From JBEKCP01 sp049509515 (lineage in GTDB: Bacteria > Planctomycetota > Planctomycetia > Pirellulales > Thermoguttaceae), in assembly GCA_049509515.1 (NCBI GenBank), contig JBEKZV010000001.1, positions 186,001 to 250,000 on the forward strand: DNA of 64,000 nt, read 5' to 3'. This document shows positions 26,667 to 34,795 of the stretch, piece after piece. Within the stretch, counting starts at the first letter, position 1; each line of letters starts with the position of its first letter. Both the position numbers and the translations under genes were made by a program. The notes below the pieces were generated by a model, which saw nothing but the letters and a program-made list of their open reading frames with translations, ran no database searches and had not been told where the DNA came from.

Positions 26667-26807
26667 ACTATCGCTGTCGGTGAGGACCGCGATGATGTCC
26701 ACGACCGAGAAGAACCACTGGCCATTGACCCAGACACGTCGAATCTGCTTTGCCCCGAAGACAACCATCTTGCCGCGCGACTTGGCCGGAAGCGTTTCCT
26801 CGCTCAT
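26667..26807 (-). pseudogene. Bro-N / phage antirepressor-like gene, N-terminal remnant
   Basis: About 47 residues resemble the start of Bro-N domain proteins: KMVVFGAKQIRRVWVNGQWFFSVVDIIAVLTDSD matches the pattern 'GKxIRRxWxxxxWYFSVVDIxAVLTDS'. The ATG at 26807 has GAAAGGGG upstream, so initiation looks intact. The frame then runs into family A repeat DNA and ends at 26547 without the rest of the domain. Read as a truncated gene. Bro-N proteins are often phage- or defence-associated DNA-binding proteins. Confidence 0.6.
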
Positions 26808-26900
26808 GGTCTTGCCCCTTTCTGGAGGCTGGTTCGGATCCTACTCTCCGTATCCGACGGTCGGCGATTTCAGCGAACGCCCGGCGGCCGAAGCCGCCTG

Positions 26901-28394
26901 CTACCCGGCGGCCTTGCGGACATAGACCAGCAGCACGGCGGGGGCGGGCAGGTCCTGGAGGATGCGGATTTTCGGGCCGTCGGCCGTTTGCTCGCGGAGC
27001 GGCGCCAGGTCGCGGGTCTGGTCCAACAGGAGCAGTTCGCATTCGCTCGGGCCGGTCCAGGGCAGGTTCTCGAAGTCGAGTTCGACGCGGCCGTCCGGCG
27101 AGCGGTAGTTGCTGATCACCACCGCCAGCTCGCGACCGTCGGCGGTAATGCCCGCGGCGGCGGCCAGCTCTCCCGGCCTGCCCCCCTCGACCATCACCCG
27201 GGCGGGATGATCCACCAGGGCCTTGAATGCGCGGAAGGCGTGGTAGGTTTTCTTCGGCACGCCGTAGGCAGTGAACAGCCCCCAACCGCCGTTGTCGCCC
27301 GTGTAGAAGTTGGCCATGTCGGCCGGCGCGTCTTGCAGGCCCACGAGCACGCAGGCCGCGAAGGCCGCGCCGCGGATGCTGCCGGCGTCGGCGAACCACT
27401 TTTCCAAGGCCGCGCCGTTGTGGCTGAGCATCGGCCGCCAATCGTTGCCGGGCAGGTAGTTCCACTCGTTCAAGTGGATCTCGGTCTTCTTGAATCCGTA
27501 ATCGTCCAGCACGTGCCGCAGCCCGCGGCAGCCGCGGATCGGCGCCGTCGCGTCGGCGGTGTACATGTGCCAGGAGAGGAAGTCCAGGCTCACCCCGTCC
27601 TTCTTGCAGGATTCCAGGAAGCCGCGGAGGAACGGCGACGGCGTGAGCGACTGGCCGCGGAGCGTGCCGAGGCCGGCGGCCGCCGGACCGCCCACCAGCA
27701 GCGAGGGGTACCGCTCCTTGATCGTCCGGGCCGCGACGCCGTACAGGTGGTAGTAATCCTCCGCCGTGCCGTCCCACTGCGCCGCGCCGATTTCCGCCTC
27801 GTTCCAGATCTCGAAGTAGCGAAGGTCCAACCGCAGTCCGCCGGCCCAGCCCTCGTTGTAATGGCGGATGATCCCCAGGCAGATGTTCGCCCATTGTTCG
27901 AAGTCCGGCGGCTTGTGGACGTAGTACTTCCGCGGCGTGTGCTCGATGCTCTCGCCCAGGCGATACATCACCTTCGAGCCGGTCGCCAGGATGGACTTCA
28001 GGTAGTCGTCGGTGGGCGCGAAGCGGTAGCTGGCGGGCGACTCGGCGTCGGCGCGGAAGTCGGGAAAGATCGCATGGACGTCGACCACGTCGCGGGCGGG
28101 CCAGTTGGCGTCGTGGATGCGGGTCAGTGGGATCCCCAGCACCCGGTGATAGGCGGAGAGGTCCACGACGCCGCCGTAGCAGATCGGGCCGCCGTTCACG
28201 CCGTGCAGCGGCCGCACGGCGCCGATCTTGCGGCCGGCGTCCACGCGGATGGCGGCGGTCTGGCCGATCGCTTCCCGGCAGAGCCCCGCCCAGGCGGCCA
28301 GCGCAGCCAACGCTCCAAATCGAAGGATGAGGGATGAAGGATGAGGGAGAGCGGACAAAGGATGAAGGAGAAAGGATGAACGGGATAGGTGCAT
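26901..28394 (-). CDS. Secreted clan GH-A glycoside hydrolase (GH39-like)
   Basis: An extracytoplasmic glycosidase of 497 residues. The signal peptide covers about residues 1-45; part of it (SSFLLHPLSALPHPSSLIL) is encoded by heptamer repeats. The (beta/alpha)8 domain contains YFEIWNEAEIG with Glu199 as likely acid/base and IHLNEWNY with Glu310 as likely nucleophile. A C-terminal beta-sandwich (about 400-497) follows, ending in LDQTRDLAPL and VLLVYVRKA. This is the GH39/GH51-type arrangement, so beta-xylosidase or iduronidase-like activity is conceivable but not proven. AGAAAGGAG precedes the ATG at 28394. Confidence 0.82.
   Translation of the reverse strand: MHLSRSSFLLHPLSALPHPSSLILRFGALAALAAWAGLCREAIGQTAAIRVDAGRKIGAVRPLHGVNGGPICYGGVVDLSAYHRVLGIPLTRIHDANWPARDVVDVHAIFPDFRADAESPASYRFAPTDDYLKSILATGSKVMYRLGESIEHTPRKYYVHKPPDFEQWANICLGIIRHYNEGWAGGLRLDLRYFEIWNEAEIGAAQWDGTAEDYYHLYGVAARTIKERYPSLLVGGPAAAGLGTLRGQSLTPSPFLRGFLESCKKDGVSLDFLSWHMYTADATAPIRGCRGLRHVLDDYGFKKTEIHLNEWNYLPGNDWRPMLSHNGAALEKWFADAGSIRGAAFAACVLVGLQDAPADMANFYTGDNGGWGLFTAYGVPKKTYHAFRAFKALVDHPARVMVEGGRPGELAAAAGITADGRELAVVISNYRSPDGRVELDFENLPWTGPSECELLLLDQTRDLAPLREQTADGPKIRILQDLPAPAVLLVYVRKAAG
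28324..28379. repeat. Degenerate heptamer array inside a signal-peptide coding region
   Basis: Eight seven-base units (AGGATGA, GGGATGA, AGGAGAA and variants) lie within the start of the minus-strand glycosidase gene and encode its hydrophobic leader. Confidence 0.8.
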
Positions 28395-28494
28395 GACCGG
28401 CTCCTTTCTTGCGAGTGAAGAGGCCGCAACCGTCCCCGAATCGGGGCGCGGTGCCATGGTATCATGGCCCCGGCCGGCGCGGAAGCCCCGCACA

Positions 28495-28690
28495 GGGATG
28501 AAGGATGAAGGATGAAGGATGAATCACGCCCCCGGGCCGACGCGAAAGCCCCCGGCGATCCGCCGGGCTGGCCGAAGCCCGTTTCAGAAAGCGCGCCGCG
28601 GAGGGAGGACCTGCCGTACCCCCCCGCGGCGCGGAGAACGTCCGGTCATCCCGTCTCCTTCATCCTCATCCTTTCTCCTTTCTCCTTAAT
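28495..28690. repeat. Heptamer arrays in the 28.4-28.8 kb intergenic region
   Basis: Four AGGATGA-type units at 28495-28522, and a degenerate CTCCTTT/ATCCTTT array at about 28652-28690. The 450 bases between the glycosidase start and the small gene at 28845 hold these arrays and a promoter; no other gene is visible. Confidence 0.7.
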
Positions 28691-28728
28691 CCCCCATCGC
28701 CCCCCCGGCGAACAAAGCGTCCGGGTAC

Positions 28729-28757
28729 TTGATTTGCGCGTCGGCCCGAGATACATT
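28729..28757 (+). promoter_or_regulatory. Sigma70-type promoter for the 28845-30503 gene pair
   Basis: TTGATT (28729-28734), a 17-base spacer, and TACATT (28752-28757). The leader to the ATG at 28845 would be about 80 bases. Confidence 0.5.
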
Positions 28758-28844
28758 CAAGCCCGTGGTTGGGCCGTGCGAGGCGTGCCGGACACCCGCG
28801 AGGATTCCACTTGGCCAGATTACCCTGGACCAGGAGACTATGCC

Positions 28845-29069
28845 ATGCCGAGCCTGCAGGAACACGCGCATTGTCAGTGCGGTTGTTGTGCATCGTTGGA
28901 CAACGTGGCCGATCCCCGCGACTGCAAGGGCTTCCACCAGATCATCATGACCGGCAGGCACGACCGGCTGCACAAGGCCTACGCGCAACTGGCCGGCATC
29001 GAGATCGGGCCCCCTGGCCTGAGCGCCACAAGCCCAACCCGGCGGACACCAACCATCCTCAGGAGGTGA
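28845..29069 (+). CDS. Small Cys/His-rich protein, 74 aa
   Basis: Unknown function. The sequence opens MPSLQEHAHCQCGCCASLDN, with four cysteines and two histidines in twelve residues, and has a further cysteine in DPRDCKGFHQI. This could bind a metal or cluster. AGGAG lies eight bases ahead of the ATG. The stop overlaps the ribosome binding site of the following FucI-like gene (3-base gap), so the two are translationally linked. The last 20 residues are Pro/Thr/Arg-rich. Coding status is supported by position and initiation signals, not by family recognition. Confidence 0.5.
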   Translation: MPSLQEHAHCQCGCCASLDNVADPRDCKGFHQIIMTGRHDRLHKAYAQLAGIEIGPPGLSATSPTRRTPTILRR

Positions 29070-29072
29070 ACC

Positions 29073-30503
29073 ATGAGCAATTCCTTGAACCGGCGCGAAT
29101 TCCTGGAGACTGCCGCGGCAGGCGGCGCGGTGCTGGCCGCACAACTGGCCGCCGGCTCGGCCGTCGCGGCCGAGGGAGGCTTCGGGACCAGGCTCCCCCC
29201 GGCGAAAATCTACAAGGTCTTTGCCGGCCGGACCGGCGACGCCTACCTCACGCGTCCCACCGAGGAGCTGGTCAAGCTCAATAAGTACCTGGCCGACCTG
29301 GAGAACAGGCTCGGCGACGTGAAGTTCGTCGGCGGCGACCTGGTCCCGCCGGCCAAGGTCCAGGAAGTGGCGGCGAAACTGAAGGACGCCGACGCCCTGC
29401 TGATCCTGCACCTCTCCGCCCACGGCGGCGATGCGCCGGTCTTGAGCACGCTGATCGACGCCGGCCTGCCCACCGCCCTGTTCACGCCGCCTTTCAGCGG
29501 CCACGGTTGGATGTACTTCCCGCAGTGGCACAAGCAGGGCAAGAAAGTCGTCCTCCTGCCCACGAGCGACTGGGGCGAGATCGACAAAGTGGCCGGCCTG
29601 CTGCGGGCCGCGGCATGGATCAAGCAAACGCGGATCCTCGCCGTGGGCGGGCCGCACGGCACGGCGGCCGCCTGCTCGGCCGAGCAGGTCAAGAAGCGGC
29701 TCGGCGCAGACTTGGTGACCATTCCCAACCAGCAGGTCATGGACGCCATGCGGGCCATCGATCCCAAGGCCGCCGAGGCCGAGGCCCAGGAGTACTGGAT
29801 CGGCCCGACCAGGGAGATCGTCGAACCCACCCCGCCGGAAATCGTCGACTCCGCCCGAATGTTCCTGGCGATCAAGAACCTCATGCTCCAGCACAAGGCC
29901 CAGGCCGTGTGCAGCGTCCATTGCATGGGCGATCCGCGGGGCTGCCTGACGTTCAGCAAGCTGAACGACCTGGGCCTGGTGGGCGGCTGCGAGGGAGACA
30001 TCGACTCGACGCTGACCATGCTCCTGTTCAGCTACGCCTTCCGCGTGCCCGGCATGATCAGCGATCCCGTGGTCGACACGGCGAAGAACGCCCTGGTCCA
30101 CTTCCACTGCACGTCGGCCACGAAGATGGACGGGCCGGGCGGCAAGCGGCTGCCGTTCCGCATTCGCACGCAGACCGACAGCCAGGGCGGCGTGGCCCTG
30201 GAGGTCGAGCACCGCGTCGGGCAGACGGTTACCTGCGCCAAGCTCGTGAATCTGGACACGATGTTGATTACTCCCGGCAAGATCCTCGAGACCAGCCGCA
30301 GCCCGCTGGCCTGCCGCACGCAGTTCGCCCAAAGCGTGCCCGATGCACGGCGGCTGTTCCTCAACTGGGGCGCCGGCGTCATCAAGGGAGACGTGATGAC
30401 GTTGCTGCACCGCGACGTGTTCTACGGGGATTACTTGAAGCCGGTGCAGGACCTGGGCCAACTGCTGGGCTTCAAGGTGATCGAGGAGAGCGGGCCGGCC
30501 TGA
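29073..30503 (+). CDS. Tat-exported L-fucose/L-arabinose isomerase-like protein
   Basis: A 476-residue protein with a twin-arginine signal (LNRREFLETAAAGGAVLAAQ) and an Ala-rich leader to about residue 36. The body resembles the FucI/AraA fold: VFAGRTGDAY start, ALLILHLSAHGGDAPVL, VCSVHCMGDPRG, GLVGGCEGDIDSTLTMLL (acidic metal site of FucI C-terminal domain) and FHCTSATKM. Cytosolic isomerases lack signal peptides, so export is unusual. Strong AGGAGGTGA ribosome binding site. Function could be an isomerase or a binding protein built from that fold; activity is not assured. Confidence 0.75.
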   Translation: MSNSLNRREFLETAAAGGAVLAAQLAAGSAVAAEGGFGTRLPPAKIYKVFAGRTGDAYLTRPTEELVKLNKYLADLENRLGDVKFVGGDLVPPAKVQEVAAKLKDADALLILHLSAHGGDAPVLSTLIDAGLPTALFTPPFSGHGWMYFPQWHKQGKKVVLLPTSDWGEIDKVAGLLRAAAWIKQTRILAVGGPHGTAAACSAEQVKKRLGADLVTIPNQQVMDAMRAIDPKAAEAEAQEYWIGPTREIVEPTPPEIVDSARMFLAIKNLMLQHKAQAVCSVHCMGDPRGCLTFSKLNDLGLVGGCEGDIDSTLTMLLFSYAFRVPGMISDPVVDTAKNALVHFHCTSATKMDGPGGKRLPFRIRTQTDSQGGVALEVEHRVGQTVTCAKLVNLDTMLITPGKILETSRSPLACRTQFAQSVPDARRLFLNWGAGVIKGDVMTLLHRDVFYGDYLKPVQDLGQLLGFKVIEESGPA

Positions 30504-30599
30504 GGGCCGCCGGGACCGCAATTTGCGCCCAATAGCAGGGGCACCGGCCACGGCGACAGGCAACCCTTGCGGGGGGCCGGTTGTGGCGGGAAACCTGCC

Positions 30600-30851
30600 A
30601 TGTCCGAAACGGCCATTTGTGTGCTTTTGACAATTCCGCCGGCGGTTTGGCTCGGCCTGCTGATCGTGGCAACGCTGATGCGGGGACCCAAACTCGACGG
30701 GGTGATCTCCCTCGTTGCCGCGGTCCTCGGCAACGCGCTGCAAGTCTTTGAGATGAGGGGCCTGCCTCGCCCGCCGCCGGCCTGGGAAGAGTTCTGCGAA
30801 CTGTGCCTTTCGCTCATCTATCCTTTTTACAAGGACAATTGCGAGGTATAA
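30600..30851 (+). CDS. Small membrane protein, 83 aa
   Basis: Unknown. Two hydrophobic segments (about 4-26, AICVLLTIPPAVWLGLLIVAT, and 32-52, LDGVISLVAAVLGNALQVF), then a short tail with EFCELCLSLIYPFYKDNCEV. The ATG at 30600 has no strong ribosome binding site. The end of the frame overlaps the -35/-10 region of the next gene. Could be chance, but the amphipathic pattern and codon use favour a real small membrane protein. Confidence 0.4.
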   Translation: MSETAICVLLTIPPAVWLGLLIVATLMRGPKLDGVISLVAAVLGNALQVFEMRGLPRPPPAWEEFCELCLSLIYPFYKDNCEV

Positions 30852-30852
30852 T
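30826..30852 (+). promoter_or_regulatory. Promoter with consensus -10 TATAAT
   Basis: TATAAT at 30847-30852, twenty bases before the ATPase start at 30872. A TTTACA at 30826-30831 gives a short 15-base spacer, so the -35 assignment is weak. The transcript would have almost no leader. Confidence 0.45.
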
Positions 30853-30871
30853 ATCCCTGCGGGAGGGATGA

Positions 30872-32176
30872 ATGAGAGACCTGATCCGGCGGAAGATCGT
30901 GGACGCGTTGGCGACGCCAGTGCCCGGTTTCACGCGGCGGACGGTGCGATTGCCGGGCGTGCCCGGCAAGGCGGTGGCGGTGATCGGACCGCGCCGCGCG
31001 GGCAAGACCACATTCTTGTGGCAAATCCTCGCGGACCGGCTGGAATCGGGCGTCCCCCGCGAGGGCCTGCTGTACTTCAGCTTCGAGGACGAACGACTGG
31101 CGGGGATGGCGGTCGGCCAGCTCCAATGGCTTGTCGAAGAATTCTACGCGTTGTGCCCCGAATGGCGCGACCGGCGGCAGGCCGTGTTCTTCTTGGACGA
31201 AATCCAGGCGGTGCCGGGCTGGGAGGGGTTTGTCCGTCGCGTGTTGGACGCCGAGCGCGTGGAGATATTTCTTTCCGGCTCCTCGGCGCGGCTGCTGAGC
31301 CGCGAGGTGGCGACCCAGATGCGCGGCCGCGCGATGGAGGCCCTCGTGCTGCCGTTCAGCTTCCGCGAGTGCTTGCGTCACGCGGGTGCCGAGCCGGCCG
31401 TACCCGCCCCGCGGCTGACCAAGGCGGCCCGCTCCGCCGTCCACAAGCGGCTGCGGGACTATCTGGCGGCAGGCGGTTTCCCCGAAGCCCAAGGTCTGAC
31501 CCTCCGCGACCGCCTGGAGCTGCTGCGCGGCTACGTGGACACCGCTTTGTTTCGCGACGTGGTCGAGCGCCACGCGGTCTCCAATCCCGTGGCGCTCCGC
31601 TGGATGGTGCGGCGCCTGTTGGGCAACGCGGCCGGCATGTTCAGCGTGCAGCGGTTCTACGCCGACCTGCGGTCGCAAGGGATTTCCGTGGCCAAGGACA
31701 CCCTGCACGCCTACCTCGGCCATCTGGAGGACGCCTTTCTCATCCGCACGCTGCCGATCGCCGGGGGCTCGGAGCGCCGCCGCATGGTGAATCCCCGCAA
31801 GGTGTACCCCGTTGATCCGGGCCTGATCCCGGTTTTCGACCGTGCGGGACGCGCCAACGAAGGCCACGCCTTGGAGACGGTGGTTGCCCTGGAACTGGAG
31901 CGGCGAGGAGCGGAGGTGGCCTACGTCCGCACGCCGGAGGGCTTTGAAGTGGATTTCTTGGCGCGCCATCGCGAAGGCGGCGAACAGCTTATCCAGGTCT
32001 GCGCCGACCTCGACGCCCCCGGTACCCGCGAGCGCGAAACGCGCAGCCTGCTGGCCGCCGCGCGCGACCACCCCCGGGCGACGCTGCACGTGGTGGCCCT
32101 GGCGGGCGAGAGCACGCCGCCGCTTCCCGGCCAAATCCGCCTGCACCGCGCCACCGATTGGCTGCTGCAAACATGA
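30872..32176 (+). CDS. AAA ATPase with DUF4143 C-terminus
   Basis: A 434-residue ATP-binding protein of the common 'AAA_14 + DUF4143' type. Walker A is GPRRAGKTTF (about 35-44), Walker B is VFFLDEIQAVPGWEGFVRRVLD, and sensor-like FLSGSSARLLSREVATQMRGRA follows. A winged-helix-like middle precedes FEVDFLARHREGGEQLIQVC, a nuclease-like PD-(D/E)xK-fold strand pattern typical of DUF4143. GGAGGG precedes the ATG. These proteins are widespread accessory genes of unknown role, often horizontally moved. Monocistronic here, convergent with the next gene. Confidence 0.85.
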   Translation: MRDLIRRKIVDALATPVPGFTRRTVRLPGVPGKAVAVIGPRRAGKTTFLWQILADRLESGVPREGLLYFSFEDERLAGMAVGQLQWLVEEFYALCPEWRDRRQAVFFLDEIQAVPGWEGFVRRVLDAERVEIFLSGSSARLLSREVATQMRGRAMEALVLPFSFRECLRHAGAEPAVPAPRLTKAARSAVHKRLRDYLAAGGFPEAQGLTLRDRLELLRGYVDTALFRDVVERHAVSNPVALRWMVRRLLGNAAGMFSVQRFYADLRSQGISVAKDTLHAYLGHLEDAFLIRTLPIAGGSERRRMVNPRKVYPVDPGLIPVFDRAGRANEGHALETVVALELERRGAEVAYVRTPEGFEVDFLARHREGGEQLIQVCADLDAPGTRERETRSLLAAARDHPRATLHVVALAGESTPPLPGQIRLHRATDWLLQT

Positions 32177-32301
32177 CCGCGGCGCTGGTGGGCCGCGCCA
32201 CCGCGGCGGGTGCCGGCCTCTCGATGGGGGCCCTCAAGGCGTGGACCAAGAACTTTCGGCTCGATCGTCTGCTTGGCACGATAAGGCCCGGCAGCCGCAC
32301 T

Positions 32302-34332
32302 TCAGTCCTGGGCGTGGACGGGGGCCTTCGCCGCCGGCTTTTCGGCCAGCGTGGCGGCTCCGAGGGTTTCCTTCGGCAGGAGCACGCCCTTGAAGAACCA
32401 GCCGGTGGGCTCGCTGACGGCGGCCACGGTGGCCGGGCCCAGGGCCCGTTGAACTACCTGGTAGTCGGGCAGCTTGCCCCCCTTGATCCGCTGCCGGCGG
32501 GCCTCCCCCTTCTTGGCCGCCCCGGACAGCGAATTGAGCGTCCGGGCCAGGAGCGTCTCGCTTTCGGGCATCTTGCCCTGACGCACGAGCTCGTACGTGG
32601 GGCGGACCTTCTCGTCGGTCCACCAGAAGTCCCGTCCGCACTGCTCGGTCATGGCGAAGCGGGTCTGGGCCAGCTTCCAGACCTTGAGGAACTCCTGGTT
32701 GTTGCGGAGCATCGTAGCAGGCTCCCGCGGCTTGAGGATCTTCAGGAGGAAATCGATGTGCGAGGCGATCAAGAGGTGCCCTTGCGTCACGGTGATCGCC
32801 CCGTGCGGCAGGAAGTGTTCCTTGTCCTCTCCCTCGCCTTCGTCCGCCTTGGGCTTGGGCGCCTCCTTCTTGGGCGTCAGCGACGGGATCTCGACGCTGA
32901 GCGAAGGCACTTTAGTCTCCTCCTCCTCGACGGTCTCCCAGATCACCCGGCCGTCGACGATCCGCTTGTTGACGCTGGCGTCGTGTTCGAGGCATTTCTC
33001 GACGGCCTTGGCGACCGCCTTGGCCCCCGCGGCGCTCTTGACCTCGATGGCAAACAAGAGCCGCTCGCTCTGGGGCGTGATCGGAAGCTTGTAGTCGCTG
33101 ATCATGGTCACCCGCTGGCCAAGGTTCTGGACCAATTCCTTGCGGAGATCGACCTGGGGGCCGTTGGGATCGTCGATCTCGCCTTTGAGCGTCTCGGCCC
33201 AGGCCCCCGACTCGTCGACGACCTCGTCGTAGAGATTGCCGAAGTGGTCGAAGGCGTTGAGGATGTCCACGTACAGCGTGGTATACGTGGCGATGTCGCC
33301 GGGGACCCAGGCCTGGGGGAGGAAGGCGTCCGCGGACTTGTTGGGCAGTACGGCCATCTTCATCGACTTGACGTACGGCCCCGGGGCGTAGACCGAGGTC
33401 CGGTAGAGGAATTGATAGCCGTCGGCGGCCAGGTCGAGGTAGCCGCCGACCCCTTGGACCGCGGCGATGCCCTGGTTGCGCATCATCTCGATGATCGTCT
33501 TGCCGCGGCGGCGCTCCGCCGGCGGGGTGGCCGCCCGGACCGCCTCGACATAGCCCAGCGGGTAGACGAACCAGCGGACCTGCGGCACCGCCCCGGCGAC
33601 GTCCGCCGCGCAGCGCTGCATGACCTTCTGGTAGCCGGGCACTTCGGCCAGGCTGCCGGTGGACGTCTGCTGGGCCAGCCGCTGGAGCATCCCGCGGGCC
33701 ACCGCCAGATTGTCCACGGCCACCAATAGGTTCTTCCCCAGGAAATAGACGGTTTGCTGCCCGGCCGGCTGCGCCGCGGCCTTGGCCCCTGCGGCGGGCT
33801 TCGGGCCGGCCGGCTGGGGCGGAGCCGCCGCGGGCGGCAGGTCGAACACCAGCAGCGTCGCCCCGGCGACCGTCTCGTGGCGCTCCGCGGCACCGCTCTT
33901 GAGCAGGCCGGCCCGGGCCGTGGCCAGCACCGCCTGGGCCTTCGGGAGGCGTCCGGACACGTCGATCAACATGGCCACGGCGGCCTCGCCCGGCTTCGGC
34001 CTGATCAGCGCCAAGGCGGCCTCGCCCGCCGGCACGCCATCGAGGTCCTCCAGGTGGATCCCCAACCGGTCCGAGATCGTCGCCCATTTCGTGCGAATCT
34101 GCTGCCTCAGGTCCTTCTCGAACGGCTCCATGACCGGGTCCGACAGCAACTTACCCACCGGGGTCCTATTCCAATGTTCAGCCAGATTGTCGTAATTTGT
34201 GGCCGAAAGAAAGCCGACCGTGGTGTCCGGCAGCAAGGTGTCGGCAGGGCGGACCCCCTCGGCCCGCGCCCGCTCGCCGGACAACAGTACCCCGACCAAG
34301 GCAACCCCAACCCAACCCATCAATCGTGGCAC
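32302..34332 (-). CDS. Large secreted protein of unknown family
   Basis: A 676-residue exported protein. The signal peptide (PRLMGWVGVALVGVLLSGERARA) is followed by ADTLLPDTTVGFLSATNYDNLAEHWNRT, which resembles the opening of DUF3352-like proteins that report on bulk properties of secreted substrates. The rest alternates Ala-rich helices with strands; an acidic/Lys-rich stretch (KKEAPKPKADEGEGEDKE) sits at about 515-535. The GTG start at 34332 has AGGGAGGT five bases upstream; an ATG four codons later is possible. No catalytic motif seen. It appears to be transcribed alone. Confidence 0.75.
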   Translation of the reverse strand: MPRLMGWVGVALVGVLLSGERARAEGVRPADTLLPDTTVGFLSATNYDNLAEHWNRTPVGKLLSDPVMEPFEKDLRQQIRTKWATISDRLGIHLEDLDGVPAGEAALALIRPKPGEAAVAMLIDVSGRLPKAQAVLATARAGLLKSGAAERHETVAGATLLVFDLPPAAAPPQPAGPKPAAGAKAAAQPAGQQTVYFLGKNLLVAVDNLAVARGMLQRLAQQTSTGSLAEVPGYQKVMQRCAADVAGAVPQVRWFVYPLGYVEAVRAATPPAERRRGKTIIEMMRNQGIAAVQGVGGYLDLAADGYQFLYRTSVYAPGPYVKSMKMAVLPNKSADAFLPQAWVPGDIATYTTLYVDILNAFDHFGNLYDEVVDESGAWAETLKGEIDDPNGPQVDLRKELVQNLGQRVTMISDYKLPITPQSERLLFAIEVKSAAGAKAVAKAVEKCLEHDASVNKRIVDGRVIWETVEEEETKVPSLSVEIPSLTPKKEAPKPKADEGEGEDKEHFLPHGAITVTQGHLLIASHIDFLLKILKPREPATMLRNNQEFLKVWKLAQTRFAMTEQCGRDFWWTDEKVRPTYELVRQGKMPESETLLARTLNSLSGAAKKGEARRQRIKGGKLPDYQVVQRALGPATVAAVSEPTGWFFKGVLLPKETLGAATLAEKPAAKAPVHAQD

Positions 34333-34375
34333 GGCAGACCTCCCTGCGTTGTCGCGAGCAACAGAAAAAAGCCGG

Positions 34376-34497
34376 GAAAAGGGGACGGGCACCTTTTGTG
34401 CGACGACCATGCAGGCACGGTGCCCGCCGGAGGGCGGGCACCGACCGCAGGTTGGTCACGGCAAGAGGCACCCAGCGGGTACCCGGGCCCCTTTTCC
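34376..34497. repeat. Family A repeat block upstream of two divergent genes
   Basis: Starts AAAAGGGGACGGGCACC and ends GGTACCCGGGCCCCTTTT as an imperfect inverted repeat. The interior holds GTGCGACGACCATGC, a GGTGCCCGCC/GGCGGGCACC hairpin and CACCGACCGCAGGTTGGTC. The same interior modules recur at 131-178, 40835-40860 and 63687-63757. The rest of 34333-34795 shows no gene. Confidence 0.7.
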
Positions 34498-34795
34498 CAC
34501 GAAATGGAGCACTGAGAGTTTATCGGCCTGAAAGAAGTTATGCTAGAGCGATTCGACAACCTGAGAAAGACACGCGGCATTTTCCGGTCCCAAAGGAGAT
34601 GACTGCCTGGTGGACTGCGCAAGCCAGGTCGATTGGCGAACATGCCGGCGGGCACCAGCCGGGGCTGCCGGACGGGGAAAAGCCCGTGGACTGCGTCCAC
34701 GGGTTCGGGCGCGCGGGTGGCACGACCATGCGCGATTCCCATCCGGCCGCCAGAGGCCGATAGGCGCGCCGGCCCGCACGCTGGATAATACTCCC

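Noticed and set aside
28512..28844. Long upstream extension of the small Cys-rich gene
   Set aside because: The extension reads through heptamer arrays and the promoter at 28729-28757, and the ATG at 28845 has a proper AGGAG.
30872..32176. DUF4143 ATPase as part of a defence island
   Set aside because: It is a lone, common accessory gene here with no defence partner adjacent; the evidence does not go beyond that.
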